In this document: positions 14,801 to 26,800 of the stretch, in pieces
Layout of the letters: every line of letters begins with the position of its first letter
Position numbering within the stretch: position 1 is the stretch's first letter
Origin: Watersipora subatra
Taxonomy: Eukaryota; Bryozoa; Gymnolaemata; Cheilostomatida; Watersiporidae
Length of the DNA stretch: 64,000 nucleotides
Assembly: GCF_963576615.1 (NCBI RefSeq)
Contig: NC_088711.1
Location: 3,348,001-3,412,000, forward strand
Reading direction: 5' to 3'
The notes under the pieces: model-generated
What the model saw: only the letters and a program-made list of their open reading frames with translations
Database searches by the model: none
What the model was told of the DNA's origin: nothing
Made by a program: the position numbers and the translations under genes

Positions 14801-17800
14801 CAATGTAGTGGGATTAAAAAGAATCCTTAGGAGATTATCACCATGGAAAGCCGCTGGACCGGATGGAGTACAGGGCTACTGGGTCAAGAACTTCACAGCT
14901 CTTCACACAAGAATTGTGAATCAAATGAATGAGATTATCAAGAGAGGCAACCCAACATCATGGATGACAACAGGAAGAATGGTGTTAATTCCTAAAAATG
15001 CAAGCAAAGGCCACATACCATCAAACTATAGACCGATAACCTGCCTGCCAATAATGTACAAAGTACTGACTGCAATGATCTCGGACAGCATTTACTAACA
15101 CCTGGAGAGAAATGAACTACTACCATGGGAACAGTAAGGCTGTGGAAGGAAAAGTTAAGGAACTAAAGATCAATTGATAATAGACAGTTGTGTTATAAAA
15201 GACAGAAAGCAAGAAAAACCAACCTGGTAATGGGATGGATTGACTACAGAAACGCGTATGATATGGTTTCCCCACTCATGGATAATGAAAGTAATGGATA
15301 TGTTAGGGATCTCTAAAAACATCAAGAGGTTCATGACAGCAGGTATGAAACAATGGAAAACAGAGCTAGAAAGTGGAGGGAAAGAACTAGGACAAGTATT
15401 GATCAGCCAAGGTATTTTCCAGGGAGACAGTCTTTCTCCTTTGATGTTTGTGATATCAATGTTAACCCTCACAACTGTACTGCGCAAAGTTAAACCGGTA
15501 TATCATCTCAAAAACAAATGTGTAGTTAACCATCTACTGTATATGGACGACCTGAAACTGTATGGAAAGAACAAGAACGCGATTGAGACACTGATACACA
15601 CAATGAGAATCTTCAGCGATGACATTGGTATAGAGTTTGGATTAACTAAGTGTGTTACCATCAACATGATAGGAGGAGAGGGAAACTAACTGGCAGAGGA
15701 AATATCATGCTACCAAATGAAACAGAAATCCATGAACTAGAAGATAATAAACGCTACAAATATTTAGGAGTTATGGAGGCAGACGACATAAAACAATTTG
15801 AAATGAAAGCTAAGATCAAGAAGGAATACACTCACAGGCTCATGAAAGTGCTGAAATCAAAGCTGGCTGCTGGAAATCTCATTACCCCTATCATTACATG
15901 TGCTGTGTCTTTGTACAGATACGAAGCATGGATTATTCAGTGGATGAAGGCTGAGTTACACTAACTTCTATAGGTCTTCATCCAAGATCTGATGTAGATA
16001 GAGTATATGTTGAAAGGGACCAAGGAGAAAGAGGATTAATGAGAGTAGAGGAGACTGTGAAATACGAAAGTCAGTCTGAAAAAGTACACAGAAGGCAGCC
16101 CAGTCGAATTTATAACAAGAAGAGTGTGTAAGATCATAAATACCAACAGTTAAGATGGAAGACAAGAGTATAGAAACCATCAGAAAACTGAACGAAAGCG
16201 AAACTGGCATGATAAGCCAATGAATGGACAACATCTAAGACAGACAGAGGATCAAGCAGCAAAGGAGACATGGCGATGGGTGGAGAGGGGATGTTTTAAA
16301 TGAGAGACTGAAAGCCTGATCATTGCTGCCCAGTATCAAGCATTAAGAACCAACTATAGAAAGGCCAAAATAGAAAAGTCAACAAGCGATCTGAAATGCA
16401 GATTGTGCAAGCAGAAAGATGAAACAGTGTCCTACATAGTCAGCGAATGCAGTAAGATCGCACAGACAGAATTTTAAAAGGTGGCATGACAAAGTAGCAA
16501 GTGTAGTGCACTGGAGCATATGCAAGAAACATGAGTTGACCCACACAGAAAAATGGTACAACCACCGTGCAGAAGCTGTATTGGAGAATGAGAAAGTGAA
16601 GCTGCTATGGGACTTCAATGTGCAGACAGACAAGGTTATTGAAGCTAGAAGACCAGACCTGATACTAATAAACAAAGAAACCAAACAGTGTCAAGTCATA
16701 GACATAGCAACACCTGGAGACACAACTGTAGTACAGAAGGAGGTTGAGAAGATTGGTAAATACAAAGAGCTTGGGTTCGAGATAAACAGACTGTGGAAGG
16801 TGAAGACCGAGGTGATACCAATAGTAATTGGTGCACTCGGAACAATATCAATGAGGCATATAGCATACTTAGCCGAAGTAGGAGTAAACATGTTTTTTGA
16901 GACTATACAGAAGACAGCCATGTTAAGAACAGCTCACATATTGAGGAAGGTTCTCTCTTAGTAGAATTGAGGAAGATGTTAGATCTTTTGGCCTTTTGTT
17001 AAGACCCGGACTCAACATGAACTAAAACCAGTCACCTACACCACATGACTTTGAAGAAAAACTCTAATGATAATGATAATAATAGTAATAATGATAAAGG
17101 TATGATTGGGCAAATAGCAGTATGTGTAGCGCTTCTCTAGACAATAGTAAGAAGTGGTCTGCCTGTTCATAGGCTACAATTATTCTCTATCTATATTCTC
17201 ATCCTCTCCAACACAGACTTGCTACAAAGACTTGCTACATAGACTTGCTACATAGACTTGCTACATAGACTCGCTACATAGACTCACTATATAGACTTGC
17301 TACATAGACTCGCTACATAGACTTCCTACATAGACTTGCTACAAAGACTCGCTACATAGACTTGCTACATAGACTTGCTACATAGACTCGCTACGTAGAC
17401 TTGCTACATAGACTCGCTACATAGACTTGCTATATAGACCTCATGAAATAATGCACTCAAGCAAAAAGGTAACTCTTGCTGTGCTTGACTAGGCTTTTTG
17501 CTCACTTAGCTAAACGCTCAACTATAATTATCCTTCATTTTTATGATTATTGGAGTTATCTTCTCTACAGACTTGTTAGGAACAGTCTGTTAGCGCATAG
17601 CCACTGTAACTTTGGTGAAAAAAATAAAAAAGATTGATGCTTATGTTGGTGACTTTTATTTTTATGTCTATTAAACTCTCTTAAAACTGACACATGAGTT
17701 ATATATATCGATGGGCAATGCTTGAGAGAGTTTGGCTTCCATGTTTGTTTGACTCTGCTCTTCCACTCTCTTCCATTTTTTTCAACTCTCTTACAGTGTT

Positions 17801-20800
17801 TGAAAAAGGCCGAAGTCATCTTCAATGACCTAGTTAATGAATCAACAGAGGCAAAGTTGACTCAATTACGCTGGAAGAAGGATGAGCTTGAGGAAGTCAT
17901 CAGTCAACTGAGTGAGTCAGTTCTCAGCTTGGAGAATTCGAAAGAGAGGTCAGTGAGTTGTTTGCATGGCAAATAAATTTAGGGACTTATCTGTGAGATG
18001 TTTGAACTTATGGATAGTTGCGAGAAAATCTGTGCACTTCTGCTGTGAATCACTTTTAACTTGAAGAAGAGCTCATATATCTCTGATAAGTTTATCACTG
18101 GTGCGTCTTTTTTGCCCAGAAGTGTCTGTGCAACAAGGTGTTTAGTCACTAGTAAGCAATAGCGTATGGTTTGTAGTGTTGTTCGTTCATCTGCAAGAAC
18201 ACTAGAGTTGCGTTCTCGCATTGCCTTAATGATGCACTTGTTTAACCCCTTCATCTTGTGATGTGTATTTCAACAATCGATGTTGGCTTCTTGTTTCTCG
18301 GCTCATGGTTACAGCTATAAACAATCTTCTTATCGTTCTTGTTTAATAGACTCTTTCACATCTAACAGGTAAGAGCTTCTTTCAGCTTTTTACCTTCAGG
18401 GTGTGAAAGCGGCTATGAGATACATTATTCTGATGACACTCATTCTGCTTTTGAGATATGAAAATACTGCCGTAATTGTTCAGAAAGCGTTGCCCACCGC
18501 TTTACCTCGTATAACAAGGCTGGCCATGAAAACTGAGTGAGTTACCAGTATGTAGTTTAACTCTAATGGATGAAGTAAACTACCCGATTTATCTGAGGAA
18601 CAACAGATTCCATCTAGCATATACATCATGCTGTGCTTGAACATAACCTGCCTCGGCCTTAGCACATGTAGAACATGCCTAATGATTTGTTTATCAACAA
18701 AACAAGTGGCGGAAAATCTATCGACCACCAGTGTGTAGCTGGGGACCTCACTTTAATTCTGATTGTAACTACATCTGCGTAGGTGCTGAGTCTACCATCA
18801 GTGTGTCTGGGGACCTCATCTATAGTCTGAGTGTAACTACATGTATGTAGGTATTGAGTCTGCCATCAGTATATCAGGGTGTCTGGATATCTCATCTTTA
18901 GTCTAAAACTAAGTACATCCGTTTAGAGGCTATAACAAAAAATCTTTTTAAATTATCATCTGTTTAAACTGATATTTGTTACACTGCAGAACTTGGTAGC
19001 CAACACTATAGGCGTTGTGTCGCATCTCGCGGTATAATCGGAGCTATAAATAGAAACTTGTATACTTGGTTCTACACGCTAAATGGAAACTTTTAAAGAA
19101 TTTCTAAAGCACTTCTTCAAGTAAAGATTTTTCTTACTTGATGTAAGAAAGTCAATTATGTTATAACTGAAACTACCAGCATGTATGAGGCTTAGGGGCC
19201 ACTTGCGTTTGTCTTCTCCTGAATAGCTGCGGACCTCAAATGCATTTTTACATCAGGAAAAAGAATGTTGTTTTAAGGGTTTCTTGTAAACATATCAAAC
19301 AAATATTGAGCTTTGAACACTAATCCTAGCAGCAGAACTTGGCTGCCAGCCCATTAAAATTACTCTTTATATAGATTCATTGCCAGGTATGCAGCAATTA
19401 AGAATTGCCAGTATTTTCATGGTACACAGGCTGTTGGGGCTGCGGCAAATGCTCTGCTCCTCAAATAATGGTCTGTTCAATCACTTTGTGCATCAAATCG
19501 CATTGGTCCACTTTGGCCAATGAGCGAGAGATATAACAGTGTCATGCATAGGCAATATTATTTTTATATAAGTTTTCTCTGCTCCAAAATCTTATAATTA
19601 TTACCAAACAATGTTAACTCTAAAATTTAAGGCTTTTGTTATAGGCTTAGCTCTGCGCATGTAGCTACTTGGTTTGCTATTGTAGGACTCCAAAAGCAGT
19701 TGATATAATATTGCGCAAAGAAAACATGGTGCTTAAGCTGTTATAAAATAGTTACATGTGTAGATTACTCCAGTGAAAGATGTAATCTACACATGTAGAT
19801 GATGTGTTTGAAAGTATTTCGACGAAAGTGCAGATGATAAGAGGTCTGACTATCTTATGCCCTCGAGCGGTTTACTTGTGTATACAGGTGGGAAGCTGCT
19901 CTGGCAGCATGTTGAGATGTTAGCTTATAGATATTACTTTCAGAGATAAATTATTGGATAAAGAGAATCCTCTGCGTAATTATTATTATTTATTGCTCTA
20001 ATAAAATAAACAAAGATATCTAACTGAGTGCAATTATGAGCTATAAACGCTGATAAAGGTAGATGATTGTAGAAAGAGATAACATAAAATAGCTGATACA
20101 CAACAGTTGCCATAACACTGCCTTGCTATAATTACGTTTATTTTTATCTTATAACATACATTGGCCAGGCATCATCTCATCAACATGCAGGCCTGCGAAG
20201 TTAGTAGTTGTGAATAAAATGCTTACAGCATGGTAGCTGCTCTGCCATAAAAGATACTGTTAGAGGCGTCTAAATTGATTTATTAAAAGCTGCCAAATCT
20301 TCTGTAAAATACATCAAAAGAAACTGTTCAACTTGAGAGCTGCTTGAGTAATATTTATTGCCCTCCTACCGTATTGCTTAAGACCGACCGTACTTACCTC
20401 TTTTCTTTTCAACAAACATTTCTAGCGTAGCGAATGTGTTATAGATAAAAACATCGTGTATAGTAAGCCTCTAGTTTTCAAATGTAAGCGAGGCAAACTC
20501 ACACAGTTTCTAAATAATTGTTAACTTTAAGGCAGCGTGCTCATCAAGATCAGCAAGGTCAATACCTTTGCAGAGTTTATCAACTAACCTTCAACCACTA
20601 GGTAGGGGTGTTTTGCCTATCCAAGACTTTTGTGCTGTTTTACTATAACATTGGTAAATAAAGTGGTGACTACAGAAATTGACATTTTACATTGTTGTTT
20701 GGGGTGATTTGACTGTCACAATGTTTCCAGATTAAAATCCACAAAACTTGATAGCAGTTAAAATGCTCAGAAAAGTTATGCACAGATTTTTCAGAATGAT

Positions 20801-23800
20801 CTCAGTAGTTGCGCTTCCTGTTTATAAGGGATAAATATACGATCTCATCTTTAGCCCATCAGCATCGCAAACTCATATGTTTTCACAGCACTTAGAGAAA
20901 AGCAATGCGACGAGTGCTAACCAACGTATCCTAAACCATTTGAGAATATGTAGCAGTGTATCTGAGACTATATTTGATGTTTTATTCCAACAATCAGAAG
21001 CAAGTACAAAATAAAATATGTCACTAGAGACGTGTAACCCTGCAACTTGAGCGAATGGCAGATTTCAATAACGAGAGGGAAAAACAGGAAGCATGTTTTT
21101 TGATGTAATTTTGAGAGAACTCTTAGCGCGTCTTTTTTTCTGAACATTTTAACCACGATCCAGTTTTGTCGATTTTAGTTTTGAAACATCCTGGCAGTCA
21201 GATTACCTGAAAGTTGAAACAACAAAAAATATCTTAAATAATAAGAAAATATCAATACTTTCTGATATTTTTTTATAGAATTTCATGTAGTCACATCTTA
21301 AATGATGGAAAAACATCAAAATGATGAGCTAATCGTATTAAAAACTGAGCTAATCGTATTAAAAACTGAGCTCATCGTATTAAAAACTGAGCTCATCGTA
21401 GCAAATTAGGCAATGAGATGAAGTGAAGCAAGGAGGCTCCATGTAAACTATTTGAACTTGTTGCTGGTGCTGAGGCTATCAAATGCAGGCACTAAACACA
21501 TCAGTACCATAGAGCTACATAGAGCCCATAGAGCTACTAATATAGAATGAAAGAGTATACGAGGTACATCAATCGAAGTGAGATTCGTGTGCTATTACCG
21601 ACTGATTCCGTTTTGCAATTTAATCAAATAGTATCTAATTATGTATTATCCTTTGACATAACATCTCTAAAGAGCTATGAATGGATGTGGGTTTTCCTCT
21701 CAATTAGCCTCTCATCAGCATGATTTATAATTAGTTACTGCTGTGAGCTGATTAGTTAAAAGCGCTCTATATCCTCACTCCTTGGCTCGATGCGGCGGAG
21801 AGCAGTAGCTAACTTCACTCACAAGCATATCCTGATGAATATTCGACATGTCGTCTATATCTATACTCGACAGTAATAATGAAATTGACGATGATTACAA
21901 AATGCTTGCCAAGTTATCGCAGTATCATAAAACGGCGACCAAGCCAGTGCAAAATACTCGAAGAAAAAGTAAAAAACTTAGCAATGGTGAAGCTAAACGG
22001 CTTCTTGACTCTCGGTTGATTTCTAATGAAGAAAAGAACGATAAGGCAGATGTTGACCGCTCTTCCTCCGTCAATGATTCAGAGAAGACAAAAAACAGGA
22101 GGCAGCTTAGACGAATGAAGTCTGAGGTATTTACAACGAGTAGTGTGAGTTTTTCCTTTATTGTAGGTTGTTAGAGTCGAACAACTTTGATCAACTCTAC
22201 AACAACCAACTAGAAATCTGCAACTTAGGGGCTCAACTTCACCAGGCTAAGATATCACATTGCGTGATAGGCACTCAAGTAAGGACAGCCTGCCATTTCT
22301 TGCTGACAATCAGTTTTGTTGCTTTAGGCTACTACGTCCTTTACAGAGAATCTCAAAATTTAAAAAGCGGGGGTATCATTATGCTAATTGTAAAGTCTTC
22401 AAAGCCTTTTCTACTTAACAGTACAGATTCAATTTAGAAAGCTTAAAGCAATAGGCGCAGAGAAATGGTTTGGGAGAAAATTTGTGGTTATTTCTTTTGC
22501 CTATCTGATAAGGGAGCAGCTAGCGATGACAATTAGTAGAACTCACTGCTATGTAATTTAGTCTACTGCCACCAGACATAGATACATAGATAAATAAATA
22601 TTCACTTTATTATCACCCGTCAATGTCAATGCCAATTATCAATGTCGTTTGAAGTACATTAGACCATGAAACAAAAAACATAAAATATAACAGTAAAGTA
22701 AAATTATGCGTATTGGAATAAAAAGCTCTTTTCACATAACGCTGTTTTATGATTAAACTGACAAGGTGTTGGTTTCTGGTATAGAATGTAGTGGGTTTCC
22801 TAAAGAATTGGTAATGTACATGTACAGTACGTATAACTTTTTATTGTCATCAATAATCATCACTAAGAGGATGTTTTCCGTTACATGCCACAAAGATGTA
22901 ATGGTTGGTCAGGCAGATTTTCTCCGCTTGCCACAACCTCGAGTAACAGCATGTGTGACAGAGCAGCAAGAAATTTATTAGGATAATTTTCATATAGAAG
23001 AGGTTATTTCCTGTAACCACCTGAGTTGGTGCGCAGGCTGGCAGCACAATGATGACATTAATGAACTGCAGTCAGCCTTTAATTTAGATGTAAACATAAT
23101 AATATGATTATTGTCGTAATAGCAGAGACTTATAGCCAGGGATCCTATGAATAGCCAGGAATCCTATGAATACACGCAGTCGACTCATCAGGAGGAAATG
23201 TTTGCAGAGTGCTGTAAGAGCACTTAGAAAGTACTCTTTCTGTAATCGCTGCCAACTCCTATACAAACATCATTATACAATGCTTATGAACTTGAGTAGT
23301 ATCATATAAACATCTCTTTTTTCCTATCGTAAGAAAATTTAGAAAGGCTGCATAAAAACAATGCTGTCAAAAAAATTAAAAAAATTCAAATACTAATTTT
23401 CCAAAATACTATGTTTATACAAAAAATAACTATATAAAACAAACTGAATTTATAGCATACGAGGACGTGAAACTTGCTGAATTAGCCATTGCACGGTAAA
23501 AACTTCAAAGCCTGTAACAAAGAGTAAATGGGTATTCTGGTAATCTGCAAAATGAATCACTAAAAAATAATTTAATTAATATTAATTCAACTTACCTAAT
23601 TCTTAAAGATCCTTGCAGAGGTTATCTGTTAACTTAAAATCTCATTTTCTGTGAGAAATGGTCGATCAAAGTAGCTTTTTATTTTTAAACCCTAAAATCT
23701 TCTAAAATTTACTCAATAACCAAAATAACACCCTGCGCTAAGAACATAGCTTAATTTCTATCATTTATGCCATTGGTGTGTCGGTGTGTAGCTTATGATC

Positions 23801-26800
23801 AACAGCTGCTCGTAATGTGTGTCAACAAGGCTAACTCATAACAGAAGGGTTGGTTTACTCCTCCTTACTAGCAGCACAATGTTTTAGATAAAATCACTGA
23901 CCCCTGATAGCCAACTTGATTCGGAGCCATCTGAACTGAGAAGAGGAAAACCCACAAAATTTGAAGGAGGCATTAAAACTATGTGGAAAAAGTTTGCAAA
24001 GAAAGCTGCCAGACGGAAAGACGACAATGCAAGTAAGGTAGGTCACTCGTAAGGTTGATGTACATAAACTGATGAATAATTATTTAGATTATTAACAGAT
24101 TGATAATTTATAGTGTTTTGTCATAAGATAAAAGAAAATAAAATAAAAGTGATTAGCAAAACAAGTGAATAAGTTCATGATATATAAATAATTCCCCACA
24201 ACTCATGCTCTTATATAGCTAAGCCAGTCCCATCATCCAGTACCAGACAGCAGTTCTGATGTCCTTCTTGTCACCACGCTTGGTCTGTTTAGGGATCAAA
24301 TGCAACTGTTTTTCTCTGGTCAGGTGCTCTAGACCCTTACGTTACATCTGTTTACAATAATAATAATGATATTAATAATGATAACACTAATAATAGTAAT
24401 ATTAACAATAATAATAGTAATAATAACAATAATAATACCATGTCTTTTGAGACTATACAGAAGACAGCCATCTTAGGAACAGCTCACACTTTGAGGAAGG
24501 TCCTCTCTTAGTGGAGTTGAGGAAGATGTTGGATCCTTTGGCCTTTTGTTAAGACCCGGACTCAACATGGACTACAACCAGTCACCTACCACCACACGAC
24601 TGTGAAGAAAAGCTTTTACAACATTAATAATATCAATAATAATAATAATAATATCAATAATAATATCAATAGTAATAATTATAACAATAATATTAATAAT
24701 AATATCAATAATAGTAATTATAACAATAATAGTAATAATAATAATAGTAATAATAATAATATCAATAATAACAATTGTAACAATAATAATAGTAATAATA
24801 ATAGTAATAATAATAGTAATAATAATAGTAATAATAATATCAATAATAATATCAATAATAATAATAATATAATAAGAATTTTTGACTGAATGGGATTACT
24901 GGAAGCCAATGGGAAGAGATTTAGAGTTACTCAGGAGATGGCTAAGCTAGAATCAGCTAACATCATACTGATCACTCCAACTATTCCAACCTAGTAAAAC
25001 CGGGTAGTAAGAATAAAGATATAAAACACCAATAATAACAAATGCAATGAATAACAAAAGTATAACATATAAACAAATAGTAATCTGGTGACCTTGGATA
25101 GGTAAAAGCGATATTATCAGCGCACACAGACAAATGATAATAACAGATTGAGTGAATTATAAGAGAGCAAGAGCAGAGAAATCAAGCAATGACCGACATG
25201 TAATAAAGCTCGGGCTGTATGGATTAGACGTTGAAAAGAAAGATATCAGATGTATATAATTTGCTGTACTGTTAGGCTGATGGTATAATTTAAATAGAAA
25301 CACCGGAAATCTTTGGTTAGATTTTCTAACTCGATATTTAGCTCAAAGAATCAGCTAGCCAATAAACTGTGCATACAAGCAATAATAATAGTAGCAGTAA
25401 TGATATCAACAATAATACTAATAGTAATAATAATACTTGACCGCTTGCTGTCATTAGTTCTGAACACTATCTAAGCCTGTCTGTTTGCTGTGACTACCTG
25501 AAGGTCTCTCAGGGAAATGGCTTATCTGGAACAGTTCATGATGCAGGAATAGACATCGGGCCAGAAGGCGCTGACGAACAGGTGGATGAAGGTAAGCATT
25601 TCTGTCTCACCTCACACTCATGGTTTTGTCTGACTGTGTGGTTCCTACGTGCTTAATATGAATGTGACCTTGCGTCCGTCATATTAACATGCCTGATCAT
25701 CATCATCGACACGACTTGGTGAGTTTGGGTGACCCTATCTAACCTCTTCAAAAAGTTTTGTTAGGTTGGCTCTATGGCCTCCATAAAATAGGATATAGAA
25801 AACTAGCAATGTCAAAGGGGTTTCACTTTTTAAAAACAGTTGTACTACATTTTTCCTATGAAATGCTAAAATAAAGAACTAACTAGCAGTTGTTTTTTTC
25901 GAAGTATGCAGTTTTTTAAAATTTGTTAGGTACATGAGGAGGCAACTCCACGTAAAAGTAGCTCCTATAACAAATAAGTTAATGCATGAAGAATACAACA
26001 GAGTAGATGGAGGCGGTTACTGACGTGTATGAGCAGCGCTGCCCGAAAATGGTTTAAACTGCTTGAATGGTTAAAATATATACTTCTTGAATGTTCTAGA
26101 ATGTTCTTGAAGCTTGTTCCCGCTCGCCTGTAAGCCTAGATCATCAATAATCGACTCTTCGACCGTTATACCATCAGTAAAAATCTTATTAAAAAGTGGT
26201 CAACGGCAATCAGCAATGACCTTACTTTGATGACCGATAGCTTTTATCTCATACTTTTTACATCTCTGGAAAAAGATACGATTAATTTGAGATCATGAGA
26301 GGGCATTTGTAGTAGGAGTTCTTGATGTTGAGGCTAGACAAGTCATGTGATTCTATTTATAGCTAATTATATAATCGCAGAGTTTTTCATCTGTCTTTCA
26401 TGTGTAAAGTAGGCGATTTCGTAAGTGTTTATAAAATGGAATAGCTGGTCGGCAGGCCTGCCTATTATCAGAAGGTTGGTTATCTATCATATACAGTAAC
26501 GGGTTATGAAGCCTTGTAACGCTGTAGCCCTGATATGCTAGGATTAACAATGGGTTAGTCTAGACTCTAGAGTCTACTCTGCTACTGATATCATTGGGCA
26601 TTTTTATAACCATAGTTCCTTTATTGTTATACTATTGTTCTACAATAGTATAACAATAGAATAGTCCAACAATAGAATCAAATATAAATGTAGATAGATA
26701 TGAATTTTATTTATACCGGCCAACTTCGGTTAAACAAATTAGACTGTGAGACGAAAACAAAAATATAGCAAAGTAAATTATGTGAATTGAAAGAAAAAGC

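Larger units (their letters stand above)
13370..17068 (+). mobile_element. Decayed RLE-type non-LTR retrotransposon (R4/Dong/Rex6-like)
   Basis: A near-full-length but broken element. Its order is a 5' region, an N-terminal Lys/Glu-rich reading frame, reverse transcriptase, a degenerate CCHC-like knuckle, a PD-X14-D restriction-like endonuclease, a short 3' UTR and a tail of TGATAA/AAT-type repeats (17065-17100). The coding region is split over different frames by stops and frameshifts (pieces at 13804-14175, 14179-14622, 14793-15098, 15240-15689, 15650-15964, 16397-16961). It is embedded in (ATT/AAT)n on its 5' side, matching the known TAA-repeat target preference of Dong elements. It lies in sense orientation within the intron 12416-17796 of the F-BAR/SH3 gene. 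Clade assignment is by motif resemblance. Confidence 0.72.
17949..21847. other. Intron sequence upstream of the alternative first exon
   Basis: No coding exon recognised. It contains the 65-bp repeat and the hairpin listed separately. The last several hundred bases before 21848 would hold the promoter of the alternative isoform; a TATA-like ctatat at 21767-21772 is the only candidate seen. Confidence 0.45.

Noticed and set aside
17979-18254. 91-codon minus-strand frame after the coiled-coil exon
   Set aside because: No recognisable content. It lies in an intron of the plus-strand gene without splice or promoter support.
22145-22279. Apparent 22-nt intron (GTGAGT...TTGTAG) followed by an exon-like frame ending in CAA|GTAAGG
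   Set aside because: 22 nt is far too short for a normal intron. Joining the pieces gives a stop after a few codons, and the exon's other phase does not fit its neighbours.
24718-24909. Poly-Leu/Ile minus-strand frame
   Set aside because: Pure translation of the (AAT)n microsatellite.
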